Source: Antedon mediterranea (taxonomy: Eukaryota; Echinodermata; Crinoidea; Comatulida; Antedonidae). From it: a stretch of 64,000 nt of DNA. The position numbers and the translations under genes were made by a program. Below the pieces are notes generated by a model. That model did no database searches and was not told where the DNA came from. It saw only the letters and a list, made by a program, of their open reading frames with translations. This document shows positions 1 through 11,772 of this stretch, piece by piece (position 1 is the first letter of the stretch; each line of letters starts with the position of its first letter). The stretch is from assembly GCF_964355755.1 (NCBI RefSeq), contig NC_092674.1, positions 30,616,001 to 30,680,000 on the forward strand. Direction: 5' to 3'.

Positions 1-244
1 CTTGCCGGTGTAAGATTGAATTGTGTCCAGCATTCAAAAGTGTCCGGGTGGACACTTTTCAGCATTGGATAGTGTCCAGTTGCATGTTTCAACGGGTTCG
101 TGGGCGTTTTTCAACAATTTAATGCTGTCCGGCCCGTTTAATAATGTCTGACCCATGGATTGAAATGCGTCCACTATTAAATACTGTATCATACGTTTTA
201 TGATAGGTGGTTGTTTTTATCACGCCTGTACTTGACTTGTCTTC

Positions 245-2440
245 TTTTAATAACCAATAATACTTAATGATGCCAAACAAATTTTTTTTTCTAATTAAAG
301 ATCGCTTTGCCTAAACACCTCCAATTAGGGACCATTATATTATTTGGTATGTGAAAAGACAAGAAGAATAAATAATTGTTAAGTATGTGACAAAAACAAG
401 TAAATGAAGTGGTCCTCTTCCAATTAAAAATCACTTTACCTAAAACACCTCCAATTAGCGACCATTTTATTATTTAGTATTAATAAAGCAAGAAGAATAT
501 ATAGTTATTAATTATGTGACAAAAAACAAGTAATTGTACTGGACCTCTTTCAATAAAGGACCACTTTACTTAAAACACCTCCAATTAGCGACCATTTTAT
601 TAATTGGTATGAGTAAAGACAATAATAATTAATAGTTTTAATTATGTGACAAAATTAAGTAACTGTCTGACTGGTCCGCTTCCAATTAAAGATCACTTTA
701 CTTTAAGACACCTCTAATTAGTGACCATTTTTATTAATTGGTATGAGTAAATACAAGAAGAATACATAGTTTTAATTATGTGACAAAATTAAGTAAATGT
801 ACTGGTCCGCTTCCAATTAAAGGTCACTTTACTTTAAGACACCTCTAATTAGCGACCATTTTATTAATTGGTAGGAGTAAATACAAGAAGAATACATAGT
901 TTTAATTATGATAGTGACAAAATTAAGTAACTGTACTAGTCCTCTTCCAGTTATAGATCACTTTACTTAATGAAACCTCCAATTAGCGACCATTATATTA
1001 TTTAGTATTAATAAAGCAAGAAGAATATGTAGTTATTAATTATGTGACAAAAAACAAGTAATTGTACTGGTCCTCTTTCAATAAAGGACCACTTTACTTA
1101 AAACACCTCCAATTAGCGACCATTTTATTAATTGGTATGAGTAAAGACAATAATAATTAATAGTTTTAATTATGTGACAAAATTAAGTAACTGTACTGAC
1201 TGGTCCGCTTCCAATTAAAGATCACTTTACTTTAAGACACCTCTAATTAGTGACCATTTTTATTAATTGGTATGAGTAAAGGCAAGAATAATTAATAGTT
1301 TAATTATGTGACAAAATTAAGTAAATGTACTGGTCCGCTTCCAATTAAAGGTCACTTTACTTTAAGACACCTCTAATTAGCGACCATTTTATTAATTGGT
1401 AGGAGTAAATACAAGAAGAATACATAGTTTTAATTATGATAGTGACAAAATTAAGTAACTGTACTAGTCCTCTTCCAGTTATAGATCACTTTACTTAAAG
1501 AAACCTCCAATTAGCGACCATTATATTATTTAGTATGAATAAAGACAAAAAGAATACATAGTTTTAATTTTGTGACAAAAACAAGTAATATTGTACTGGT
1601 CCTCTTCCATTAAAAACCACTTTACTTATAGACACCTCCAATTAGCGACCATTTTATCAATTGGTATGAGTAAAGACAATAATAATTAATAGTTTTAATT
1701 ATGTGACAAAATTAAGTAAATGTACTGGTCCGCTTCCAATTAAAGGTCACTTTACTTTAAGACACCTCTGATTAGTGACCATTTTTATTAATTGGTATGA
1801 GTAAAGACAATAATAATTAATAGTTTTAATTATGTGACAAAATTAAGTAACTGTACTGGTCCGCTTCCAATTAAAGATCACTTTACTTTAAGACACCTCT
1901 AATTAGTGACCATTTTTATTAATTGGTATGAGTAAAGGCAAGAATAATTAATAGTTTAATTATGTGACAAAATTAAGTAAATGTACTGGTCCTCTTCCAA
2001 TTAAAGATCACTTCAGTTTAAGACACTTCCAATTAGCGACCGTTATATTATTTTGTATGAATAAAGACAAGAAGAAGAAATAGTTTATAATCATGTGATA
2101 AAAAACAAGTAATTGTACTGGTCCTCTTCCAATTAAAGATCACTTCAATTTAAACACTTCCATTTAGCGACTGTTTTATTATTTTGTATGAGTACAGACA
2201 AGAGGAATAAATAGTTTATAATCATGTGATAAAAAACAAGTAATTGTACTGGTCCTCTTCCAATTAAAGATCACTTTACTTTAAGACACTTCCAATTAGC
2301 GACCGTTTTATTATGTTGTACGAGCACAGACAAGAGGAATAAATAGTTTATAATCATGTGATAAAAAACAAGTAATTGTACTGGTCCTCTTCCAATTAAA
2401 GATCACTTTACTGTAAGACAGACACGACTAAAAGGTGAAA
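245..2440. repeat. Tandem array, ~130 bp monomer with a 4-monomer higher-order unit
   Basis: About 17 copies of a ~130 bp monomer. Recurrent landmarks are GGTCCTCTTCCAATTAAAG, CACTTTACTTAA, CACCTCCAATTAGCGACC and TAATTATGTGACAAA. The copies beginning near 541, 671, 805 and 940 match those near 1069, 1201, 1330 and 1467 in the same order. A ~528 bp block of four monomers was therefore duplicated as a unit. The last four copies (from ~1986) form a distinct subgroup with AATCATGTGATAAAAAACAAG. The array lies entirely inside the 4.3 kb TIR element. Confidence 0.9.
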
Positions 2441-2450
2441 TAATAATAAC

Positions 2451-2560
2451 AGGATTTTTATAGCGCACATACCACAGAGTGCTCAAGGCGCATTAAAAAA
2501 AATAATAATAATAAAAACAAATCATACAACTCTCCCGGTCCCGAGAGCCGCTGTTTTGAG
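2451..2560. repeat. Short interspersed-repeat fragment (TATAGCGCAC...GTGCTCAAGGCGC)
   Basis: Sequence of the form TTTTATAGCGCACATACC, ACAGAGTGCTCAAGGCGC, then an A-rich run with AATAATAATA. From memory this resembles the tail of a repeat common in aquatic animals, but no second copy was found in the window. Treat it as a possible SINE fragment only. Confidence 0.35.
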
Positions 2561-2984
2561 GTTGACCTGACAATTGTGGCAATTACCAATTGGGACATTA
2601 CCCTTGCTGGACATCTGGTAAAAATAAATACTGATTATGCTGCCACTTTAGTACACAAAACGATAAATAAAAAAAAAATAATACAACTTGTAGCATTCCA
2701 TTTAAACTAATACAGTAGGCCCTGTTCAAAACTGCTAGTGTAGAAAAGTCAAATCCACCCATATAATAAAACCTAGAACTAGCTAATGATGTAGAAACAC
2801 CAACAGCTTATTTATTAAATAAAAATCAACATTATACTAATGTACAACTCAACAGGTAATGTAGTAACGAAAATTGCCTCACAGCTAATGTAGTTAATAT
2901 CGCCAGCTAATAAAATATTATATATTTTACAAACCTAAATGTCTAAATCATGTGCAAATGTATTTCTCTACTTGCCGTCAGTCT

Positions 2985-3292
2985 ATCCACCTCTCGTAAG
3001 TGATCGGCTTTCAAAACTTAGCACTCTGATCGTAAGCAACCACCCTTGTTAGCGACCACCTTTAATATTTAAAAGGGACTACCTCTGTTTCCGCTTCTCA
3101 CAATGGACAACCTCCTGAAGGGGTAACCACCTCTCATAACGGACTGCTTTCATAAACTACCACCGCTCGTAGACGACCACTTCTTTTACCGACTACACCT
3201 CCCGTAAGTGACCACCTCAATAGAGGTGGTAATTTGCGAAAGGTGGTCGTTACGGAATTATGAGAAGTGGTCCCTTAGGAGAGGTGGACGTT
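2985..3292. repeat. Degenerate GACCACCT-type subterminal repeats with a hairpin
   Basis: About ten loose, ~20 bp-spaced copies of a motif close to CGACCACCTC(T)xGTAA (e.g. GTTAGCGACCACCTTTAA, GTAACCACCTCTCATAACG, GTAAGTGACCACCTC). The right part (3215-3290) carries the motif inverted (GAGGTGGTAATTTGCG, AGGTGGTCGTTACGG), so the block can fold back. It shares the words TTAGCGACC and CACCTCC with the tandem array to its left. Clusters like this near transposon ends often serve as transposase binding sites, which is inference here. Confidence 0.5.
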
Positions 3293-3786
3293 TTTTTTTT
3301 TGAGATTATTCGAAAAAAACAAAAAACTGAAATACCCTTGAGTGAACGAATAATTATGATGCGCAATTAAGGTGTTTATTTTGCCATATAAAATATAAAA
3401 AAATAAATATTTTTTGGTAATATGCATCAACAATATTTTTCAAATGTATTTTAGATAAATAAATAAATAATGTAAAATCTCTAGAAACAAAAAAAAATAT
3501 TGTGACTAACCAATTCAATGTTTTATTAAATAAAACCAAAAATCAGGCATCTGTGAAAAAAAATATAATGAAAAAGAACTCACTTTAACAATGACGAACT
3601 TACTTGTTTAAAGCACTTTTGTTATCAGTTAATATTATTAAATTAGTAACAGTATTATGAATATTACAAAATAATATTTTGAGAACTGAAAAATATTTTG
3701 AGGGAACAAATATATTTAGGGAGAACAAAATAAGATTTCAAGAACTGAACAATATAAAAACGAATTACTACTTCGAGACAAGGAAT

Positions 3787-3836
3787 GATCGAGAGAACAA
3801 AATAATTTCGAGGGAAATTATTTCGTTCTCTCGCGA
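3787..3836. other. Hairpin with near-perfect 19-20 nt arms
   Basis: CGAGAGAACAAAATAATTT is followed by a six-base spacer and then AAATTATTTCGTTCTCTCG. The flanks keep partial symmetry (CGAATTACTA before, AATTAGTAATTCG after). It lies inside the 4.3 kb TIR element. Confidence 0.7.
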
Positions 3837-4760
3837 ATTAGTAATTCGAATTCCAATGAAATAATATTTCGAAAGAACGAAAATAGGTAGGCCCTATGCC
3901 TATATGATTTAGTGATATTCATTCCCTAGAAATAATAATACAGTACCGGTAGGCTATATATGTTTTCAAGTTGTCGATTTACTTCAAATTGACAACAGGT
4001 TGTATATACTCAATCAAAAACAAACAATTTAATTTGATTAGACTATATGTCTCCAGATATAATAATAGTAATATTTATTTCAATCGACTTGATATTTTGC
4101 GATTCAAGTTGGTATTCTAAGGAATTATAATTACCCTAACGGGAGTTGGTGACCGTCCAGTGCCCTAGTTTTTACGGGGTTAATATGATGTCGATGTCGA
4201 TGGTCCTACTTTCTTATCGATGAAAGCTGCCCGGGTGGTTGCAGCCATTTTCAACAGCTGGTATTACACTATTCAATGCTGAAAATTGTCCAGTGGACAC
4301 TTTCAAACACCGGACACATTTAAATCTTACACCGGCCATGCACTACATGCTTGCCGCACAGTTGTGAAACAAAAAATCCGGAATTCGCGAATACGCTAAA
4401 AAACTCTCGCGCAAAAGAACACGAACATTATATCGAGCAACAAGTAGTAAGGTCTAGGCTAATAATTTATCTACAGTAATTGATTAGGGATTAGGCCTAA
4501 ATAAGGAAGCGCCTGTTTTTGTGGAATTCAGATTTTGGGGCATCTATCTAAGCCTTGGCTAGGCCTAGTGGTCGTAGTGTCTACAAGGCTAGGCCTAAGC
4601 CTGACGCGATCTATTGCTATTCATTTCGTAAGCGTTTTTTTTTTGTTTTCGCAAATAATACAGACGACTCCCCGGTGGTACAAGGTTAGGCCTAGACCTG
4701 ACGCAATTTGTTGTTATTTATTTTCATAATTCTTTATGTTTCGCTAAAATAACGACAAAC

Positions 4761-4803
4761 CCCCGGGGGGGGATACCCCCCCCCCCCCCCCCCCCCCCCC
4801 GGG
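4761..4803. repeat. Oligo-G/oligo-C tract
   Basis: CCCCGGGGGGGGATA is followed by 25 consecutive C bases and then GGGAG. Such runs are prone to length error in assemblies and can form quadruplex or i-motif structures. The length should not be trusted. Confidence 0.9.
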
Positions 4804-4846
4804 AGAATTTTCCGACCGGCACTCCAAAAAGCTGGTGACATCCCTG

Positions 4847-5771
4847 GCCCGTATTCTTAAACCGGACTTTAGTCGTAGTTCGAGCTAAAACTAAAAAAAT
4901 GACGTCATTTTAATTCATAAACCGAACTTCAACTAAATCACCGACTAAATCAGGCCAACCTCGACTAAATCGAGACGGATTTTGATCGATTTTTTTAGTC
5001 CTGGAGGGGGCAGACTAAATGGTCGACTAAATGGTTTTTAAACGATGTTTATAAAAAACGTAACAGTCATTGAGTTGTTATATTGGCCAGATATTGAAGA
5101 ATGAAATATCTATATTTATATTAGTTTAATTAAATATACATTGGTATAAATTATAATAATGAAAATCATCTTTATTTACAACTGTATACAAATTACATTA
5201 TTTTCTTGGCGCAAGTCCGACTTGAGCTACGTCACGCCATAGCGACAATGGGAGATGCGGCAATTCACCACGCGATGGAATGTTTAGGGGGCCTAGCGCT
5301 TTCTTGTCACGCTATGAAGTGGGTGGTTCGTGGCAATCATACTTTGTTGGGGGCCTAGAAAATATAAAAGTTACCGTACCGCCATGGTTCCTAAATATAT
5401 TTTTAAGATTTTATTTGTTGTTAATCAAATATACTTCACTGTTAAATTAATACTGATATTGTTCTAATAATTAACGATTAAAATTATTTTTCATGTATAT
5501 AGTCCTGATGCATAAAAAGTGTTGTAAGAAATGGAAAGTGATATCAATGCGCAAAATTTCGTCTGCTCCTCAAATACTCTCTTGTCATTGGCCAATGTAT
5601 AGCCTTTGTTACCCAGACGTGTGCAACTCGACTAAAAGCTCGACTTCATTAAGTCGAACTGCAAACTTCGACTACTTCGTTTTTTAATCGAATTTTAAGT
5701 AATAGCTCGAACTACGACTTTTCCAAGTCGAACTTCAAACTACGACTAAAGTCCGGTTTAAGAATACGGGC
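4847..5771. mobile_element. ~0.92 kb TIR element beginning GCCCGTATTCTTAAACC
   Basis: The left end reads GCCCGTATTCTTAAACCGGA then CTTTAGTCGTAG. The right end is its perfect complement over ~32 bases (CTACGACTAAAG, TCCGGTTTAAGAATACGGGC). Subterminal symmetry continues with AGTTCGAGCT and TAGCTCGAACT. The interior has no open frame over 64 codons, so this is a non-autonomous element. No clear target-site duplication is seen. Confidence 0.85.
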
Positions 5772-5896
5772 GTAAGTAACGGGTATCCTGCTGTCGAATG
5801 TGATTGAAAATAAATAAATATAAGTAGTTTACTACAGTAGTTATCATATAGTTTATCCGTATACATAGAACTTGAGTTTTTTAAGTTTGCGCTTAC

Positions 5897-7307
5897 CCTT
5901 GGTTAGGATCATTCTCAACATTGTCCAGCCACACCCTCACATAAACTGAATTACCATCTCGTACCTGAGAAAAAATATCCTCCATCTCTGTACAATTTAA
6001 AATAACAAAATAAACTTATTAAAATAAATGTATTATTTTGTTAAAGATGTATTGTCCCTCAAAAACATGAAAAATGAAAATTAATTAAATCAGACTTTGA
6101 ATATGTTATTTTGTAGTTTTAATAAAGTTAAAAAAATAATGTTTTCACTTATAAAATGACAAAATAAATGGTTAAATTTAACCAAAAATCCATTGGCTGG
6201 TAGCCAATTTGACCATTTTTTGCTTTAATTAAAATTTTTCAGGTAAATACATTTTTTTTTTATCAAATTTTTGGTCAAAGTGGATAACTATTATGTTACA
6301 ACAATATGGAATATTCAACAAAAAATGTTTTAAGAATTATTTTTTCAGGGGGACAATACATCTTTAATTGTAATATTTGATTCATAATGTAGTTCTGTTA
6401 GAAGTACTGTAATCCTGAATAATTAATTCACAGCTAAGTTTACTTAAAAGAAAAGAGATTTATTAGAAGGCTACTGTAGGTTCAGTTGATTGAAATTGGA
6501 TTTTTTTTTATTTCGACAAATTTTTGAGGGTGGTCCATCCATCCGAAGCTGATCATTAGGGACCCTCACAGAAATACAATATCACACGACATAAACATAA
6601 TTAAATTAAATAGAATTTACAAAGATTAACAATTTATAGAACAATTAATTGAAATCCTAAAATGCGAGTAAAAAATAATACAGTATTTAATGCATTGTAC
6701 AGCGAAATATCCACAAGCCACATTCACACACAGTAAGTTTTTTATTTCTTTACTCCATGGTTTTACAGTATTATTATTTATTTACAAAAAATTATTGGAA
6801 AAGATACAAATACAAAAGATTTACACTTTCACACACATAAAAACAGTGCTTGAGAGAGAAGTGTAACTAAATACAGGAAGGAAGGTTGATTGGTTTACAA
6901 CATACTGTATCCGGAAAACCAATGCCTATTCCTGCTAGATGCTAGTACTAACTACACTTGTAGTCTCCTAACAATACGGAAGAAGACACAAGGGTGGTAC
7001 AGGAGAGGTTCCTGTAATATGATAGGTGTGAACAGTTAAATCGGTCAATGACATTTCAGAGGCGCGTCCTCTGATCTGTTTTTGTTTATCATCAAACTGA
7101 TCATATCATTCATATCAAGTCTAAAGCTGGTGCTATTCAACACAAATCAAAAAGTGAACAATAAACTATTACTACAGAAGATAAATAACACTATTTACGA
7201 AATCGAGTATCAAACTCCTTACATTTATTCATTAAAAAAAGAAACACAAAATTACTCACTTTTCCGCGGTTGATTGCACCTACTCTCCCTGGCTTTAGGG
7301 TCAACAT
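5897..7307 (-). CDS. Candidate two-exon piece of an unrecognised minus-strand gene
   Basis: Two minus-strand segments look like exons. One runs 7307-7260 and ends at donor AAAA|GTGAGT. The other runs 5964-5897, with acceptor TTTTTTCTCAG and donor AAGG|GTAAGC. Joined in phase they read [14 protein letters not shown] then [15 protein letters not shown] and on to ..PNQ. The Met at 7307 has an in-frame TAA just upstream. Alternatively the exon may begin at an AG near 7312, with coding sequence further upstream. Exons beyond 5897 are not found; a poly-C tract and a TIR element lie there. I do not recognise the protein. Support is two matched splice sites and an unbroken joined frame, so this is tentative. 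It would be divergent from RRP8. Confidence 0.35.
6041..6367. mobile_element. MITE with TTAA target and AGATGTATTGTCCC ends
   Basis: The left end is TTAAAGATGTATTGTCCC and the right end GGGACAATACATCTTTAA, giving 14 bp inverted ends between TTAA duplications. Length is ~327 bp. A diverged relative lies inverted at about 22780-23235, sharing CACTTATAAAATGACAAAAT and AGCCAAT..GACCATTTT. The TTAA preference suggests a piggyBac-like source, which is inference. Confidence 0.85.
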
Positions 7308-7338
7308 TGGCCTGCCATATAAGGTCAGAGAATGTTAC

Positions 7339-8178
7339 CTGTACACAGAAAAGATTATTTTTTAAAAAGATTGAAACATTATAAACTAATAAAATAATTC
7401 GATTTTTACATTTTATAAACTATTTTAATGTATACTAAATATTATTTTATCATTCTATATTGAATATATAAAATAATTTAAATCAAATTTTCGTGATAGA
7501 AATATAAACTTAAAAAGCCTAAAGTTTGACGTCATGCAAAACAATATGGCAGCGCCCGTAATACTAATAGCTTCGTCGTGTTTTAAAACTTGTTAATTTA
7601 GCGTAATTTAATACTACTAAAAAGCGTTTTAAACTATGAAAGTATCAATTTATTAAGTTCGATTAATTACATATACACTTTAAAACACCCTTTCGTATAA
7701 TTGTCAATGGTATGTATGCTTTATAATAGATAGAATAAATCCATCCTACTTACTGCTGCTGTGCTGGTGGTAGGCCCTCGCTACCTAGCTAGCTAGGCTA
7801 GAGGGCCTAGTACTGTAGTTGTTATTTATTTAGCTAAGTAGCCGGCCGACTACTAGAGTGACCATGTCACGTGTGTGCGGGCTGAGGGTATCCTATGCTT
7901 ATAAGTAGGCTAAGCCTGTACTAACAGGCAGGGAGGTGGAGTATGATGCAGTTCATGAGTAGATATTTGTAAATACTGCACATTGTCAATAATATTTAAT
8001 AATCAGCTTCTTATGAATGAAAATATCTTTCTTATAGTTGGAAACATCTGGATTATTTTGTTTTATTTTAATGAGTATAGTAATATATTAAAACTATTTT
8101 TTCAAACATTTCAATTTCCTATATAGATTATAAAGATGATATGTTTTCCTTTCAGATAGTATTTGAAGCATTCCAAAA
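7339..8178. promoter_or_regulatory. Intergenic region, probable 5' region of RRP8
   Basis: No coding frame is seen. Around 7543 the sequence AACAATATGGCAGCGCC resembles a YY1-type element often found at housekeeping gene starts. Just before the RRP8 ATG, GTTTTCCTTTCAG (8143-8155) is a good splice acceptor. The first RRP8 exon is therefore probably non-coding and lies in this interval. The GC-richer stretch 7740-7930 is a candidate for it. Confidence 0.35.
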
Positions 8179-10676
8179 ATGGCTGTAGATTTTGAGGTAA
8201 AAAGTTCCGGAGACTGGGGCGATAATGGAGTAAGCGATTTGCATGCTGTCTTGTTTAATAAGGTATGAAACAAGTTATACAATTCATGTTCAGTGTATTA
8301 AAACAACTGGTGAGGTGCACAATAATAATCAACTCAATATCTTTAAATAGTAATTAACATACGCGTCAAGACAATAAATGATAAATCGTGAATATTAAGA
8401 TTAAATTAAAAATAAAATCCGTCGTGTATGACACCCATATTGGAGGTTCTACTTGATTAGTTTTTTGTGTATAAATTTGTTTCTTTGTTTTGGTTCTTGC
8501 AGGAATCTAATATTGATGCTACTCAAAATATTAAACATAGAAAGAAGTCAAAAAAAGCAAAAACATGTAATACAAATGGCTGCAATGAAATTTCCAAATT
8601 AGAAATTCAGAGAAAAGGAAAAAAATCCAAGACGCAAGACACGACAAAGGATTCCAAAACATTAAAAAGGAAATTGGAAAATGATGATCAACCAGAAGTA
8701 TCGAAGAAGAAAAAGAGAACATTAAATAAAAAAGTAGAACAAAACATTGAAAATGAGGAAAATACAATATTACTAAATGAAGCAAAAAATACAGAGAAAA
8801 AAATTCAGAAGAAACAGATAAAACGAAAAAAGAATGAGGATGGAGATGGAAGGAAATTAAATGAAGGAGAAGAAAAACAAAAAATTGATGATGAAATAAA
8901 TAAGGCAACAGATCAATTGAAAAAGAAGAAAAAGAGAAAAAGGAAAGCAGTGAACAAATTCAAAACACAAGAGTTCTTGAATACAAAGAAGTTGTGTGGA
9001 AAATTTGTCGACCTTACAGCGCCCCCGTCAAAAGTACTGAAACAAAATCCAAAGGTAAAAAAGACTAAAGAAGTAGACAATGAAAAGTCAGTCAGTCAAA
9101 AAATGTCTGAAGATGAAAAACATTCTGAAAAGATGAATAAAAAGAAACAAAAGAAAAGAAAGCTTGAAACTGGAAATGAAAAACCTGTAAGTAAGTCACA
9201 ATTAGGTGATTCTAACTCTAAAGCAATGGAGTCAAGTAAGAAGAAACCAGTATTTGATGCTAACACAAAAGAAGTGGATACGATAAAAAAGAAACCAGTA
9301 TTTGATGCTAACACAAAAGAAGTGGATACGATAAAAAAGAAACCAGTATTTGATGCTAACTCCAAAGAAGTGGAGTCGAGCAAAAAGAAACCAGTATTTG
9401 ATGCTAACTCCAAAGAAGTGGAGTCGAGCAAAAAGAAACCAGTATTAGATCTGAGAACAAAAATGGAAAACAAGTTAAAAGGAGCAAGATTCAGATTCAT
9501 AAATGAGAAGCTATACACCTGTACCGGGGATTCGGCTTTGGAGCTATTTACGGAAGATACGGATGCTTTCCAAGTCTACCACGATGGGTTTGTTGAGCAG
9601 GTGAAATCCTGGCCTGTTAATCCTGTTGATAAAATGATTGAAGATCTTAAGAACATGTAAGTTCTAGGCTCAAAATTGTCATTTTATTTTGGCAGATATA
9701 AACAGCAATTGTCAAAATCTAGATCTCTCAATTTGATGTAGTAATATAACTTTTATTTTTTATTTTGTACTTTATTTAAAATCCAATTTCAAATTATATT
9801 TTATATTTTCAGGCCATCATCAAAGGTTGTTGGTGATTTTGGTTGTGGTGATGCCAAGATAGCTGAGAGTGTCAAACAAAGTGTGTACTCATTTGACTTG
9901 GTCTCAACTAAAGCCAACACCATTGCTTGCAATATGGCCAAAGTAAGTTGGATATTATAGATGTTATGAATGATGCTTTCTTCCATTCATTGAGTGGAAA
10001 ACTGTTATTTGTTTATGGTTATCGTGTTCTAAAACACAAGAAAAACTTAATACCATTTTCTATATTTTATTAGGTTCCTCTTTCTGATAATGCACTGGAT
10101 GTGGCTGTATTTTGTTTGTCGTTGATGGGTACAAATTGGATTGACTATCTCAAAGAAGCAAACAGAGTTCTAAAAATCAAGTAAGTCTTATTCTCACACA
10201 GCACTGTATATTCATACATTTTTATACAAAATGAAGTTTGTTACATTGATGTAACTAACTATTTTATGTAACTATAAAATCTAGTCAAATGGGGTTTTTC
10301 CTTATTTTTTTTCAATTTTAGAGGTATTCTAAAAATTGCTGAGGTATCAAGTCGATTTCAAAACTTAAAAGCATTCAACCTAGCCATGAAGAGACTTGGA
10401 TTTTCACAAATAAAAAAGGTAAATGGAAAAAAAAAAGAGAATTTATTTTTTATTTTATTATAAGATTTTGCTAAGTTATTAAACATATATTAAAGTATAC
10501 TGTATAATAATAATGTTGGTGGTCTTTACTAAAAATTATTTATTTACTATTATTTTTGATAGGATATTAGCAACAAGTTCTTCATCTCATTTGATTACAA
10601 AAAGCAAAGTTTGCCAAAAGAGATTTCAGAAGGTATGAACGAGATTCTCAAACCATGTCTGTATAAAAAAAGATAA
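8179..10676 (+). CDS. RRP8: Ribosomal RNA-processing protein 8 (RRP8), nucleolar SAM-dependent rRNA methyltransferase
   Basis: Six exons: 8179-8262, 8503-9656, 9813-9942, 10074-10180, 10322-10418, 10563-10676; 561 aa, all junctions in phase. RRP8 family proteins methylate N1 of a conserved adenine in 25S/28S rRNA in the nucleolus. Residues ~30-345 are a Lys-rich, low-complexity, nucleolar-type tail that includes a 48 bp coding repeat. The conserved part starts at [13 protein letters not shown] (end of exon 2). It continues with the family's HDGFxxQVxxWPxNPVD stretch, SAM-binding motif [11 protein letters not shown] (exon 3), VYSFDLV, then [11 protein letters not shown] and EANRVLK (exon 4). 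The protein ends ..LKPCLYKKR. The start is chosen at MAVDFEVK in exon 1, because the long frame through exon 2 has no better ATG upstream. The C-terminal coding bases are repeated downstream. Family identity is secure. Confidence 0.93.
9229..9450 (+). repeat. 48 bp in-frame coding minisatellite in RRP8
   Basis: Five units start AAACCAGTATTTGATGC near 9244, 9292, 9340, 9388 and (variant) 9436. They encode [16 protein letters not shown] or [16 protein letters not shown]. Two subtypes are arranged in adjacent pairs. The length is a multiple of three, so the frame is kept. The unit is Lys/Glu/Asp-rich and fits the disordered N-terminal region. Confidence 0.9.
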
Positions 10677-10768
10677 CAAGAGAAGGTATGAAGGGATTCT
10701 CAAACCATGTCTGTATAAGAAAATATAACAACAAGAGAAGGTATGAAGGGATTCTCAAACCATGTCTA
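10628..10768 (+). repeat. ~54 bp tandem copies of the RRP8 C-terminal coding end
   Basis: The last ~45 coding bases of RRP8 plus its stop (AGAAGGTATGAA..ATTCTCAAACCATGTCTG) recur from 10681 and again, truncated, from 10736. Only the first copy can be read in the gene frame; the others lie after the stop in the 3' untranslated region. Confidence 0.88.
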
Positions 10769-11611
10769 AAAACAACCACTTTACTATGTCTGCACTTGTT
10801 TTCAAGTACTGTATTATAGTTACAAGGACAGTATAAAGTGTACTACTTGGCCTCATTGGATCCGCCTGTTAGACAAATGTATTGATGTAATCAATCAGTT
10901 TTTTTTAATGCATTGTTTTGCTAACATATTTATTTTATGAAATTTGATTATTCTAAACATTAATTCATATGTTCATCTTTTGCACCATTTATTTTATCTA
11001 TTGATTTATGCCATTTTGACGAGTGGGAACCAGGCTTGCAGTTATTTTTTTTTATTTTCCATAAAATAAAATAAAAAATAACTGAAGGAGACACCTTTGG
11101 GAGCCAAAAACGTGTCCCATTAAGAGGGATTGACCGTAGTGTTAAACATGTACTTCCCTTCATACGTTTCAGATGTCCGTCTGAATAGTATTCTTTTTCA
11201 ATTATTTACTAGTGTGGACAGGTTGTTTGATCCAGCAATTAAAGCTACAAATAGGGTATGTTTTAATAAAAACCACTTTCAAACAACTCACTGTGTGTTT
11301 TGTTTTTAATGCACTATTCACCACGTTTGTGTTTAAATGCTATGTGTTGCTTTTTTAATTTGTTGCGTTTATTTGTTTCACAAATAATATAATGAACTTG
11401 TTGGCCTAATGGAAGACTTGGCATCCAATCTTCACGTTCATATGATACGAAGCATATTTTCAATACAGTTTGTTTCTTTTAATCTGAAAAAAATCCTCTA
11501 AATGAATTAATTTTTTTCGAAAAAAACCCGACGTAATGTGACCGTTGCAACGTAAGAAAATAAACTTCTATCAATTTCGCATAAGGCCATTACACAGACG
11601 AGGTAACGATA
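10769..11611. other. RRP8 3' region and intergenic DNA
   Basis: AT-rich with no convincing coding frame. A short palindrome lies at about 11038-11085 (CAGTTATTTTTTTTTA and TAAAAAATAACTG). AATAAA occurs near 11265 and could be a poly(A) signal for a long 3' untranslated region. Confidence 0.4.
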
Positions 11612-11772
11612 GAGCTTAGTTCCCACTAGGACGTTTATGCAAGGATGTAAGTACAATGCAAGCGAGCTGATAAATAACAAGCGAAAGTTCGAAAAATCCA
11701 TCGTGTGTCATTGGTCAAATTACTTGCGTTGCTCTTACGTCCTTGCGTTACGTTCTAGTGGGAACTAAGCTT
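11612..11772. mobile_element. Palindromic MITE, family with TCCCACTAGGACG ends
   Basis: The left end is AGCTTAGTTCCCACTAGGACG and the right end is CGTTCTAGTGGGAACTAAGCTT. The centre carries AATCCATCGTGTGTCATTGG. Relatives share the ends and the CATTGGTCAAAT core at 27370-27520, 37820-37973 and, truncated, 11940-12062 and 38910-38995. No coding capacity. Confidence 0.85.

Larger units (their letters stand above)
4..4336. mobile_element. ~4.3 kb terminal-inverted-repeat element (non-autonomous DNA transposon)
   Basis: The first ~70 bases of the window reappear as an imperfect inverted copy at about 4268-4336. The outer end reads GCCGGTGTAAGATT on the left and its complement AATCTTACACCGGC on the right. 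Both ends then contain GTGTCC-rich stretches and a CAGCATT(G) block. No open frame long enough for a transposase lies inside, so the element looks non-autonomous. Its interior holds a ~2.2 kb tandem array and a block of degenerate GACCACCT motifs. The left end sits 3 bases from the window edge, so a target-site duplication cannot be judged and the class cannot be named. Confidence 0.75.

Noticed and set aside
4535-4729. 64-codon frame in the AGGCCTA-rich stretch
   Set aside because: Chance frame through GGCCTAG-type words; no splice sites or motif.
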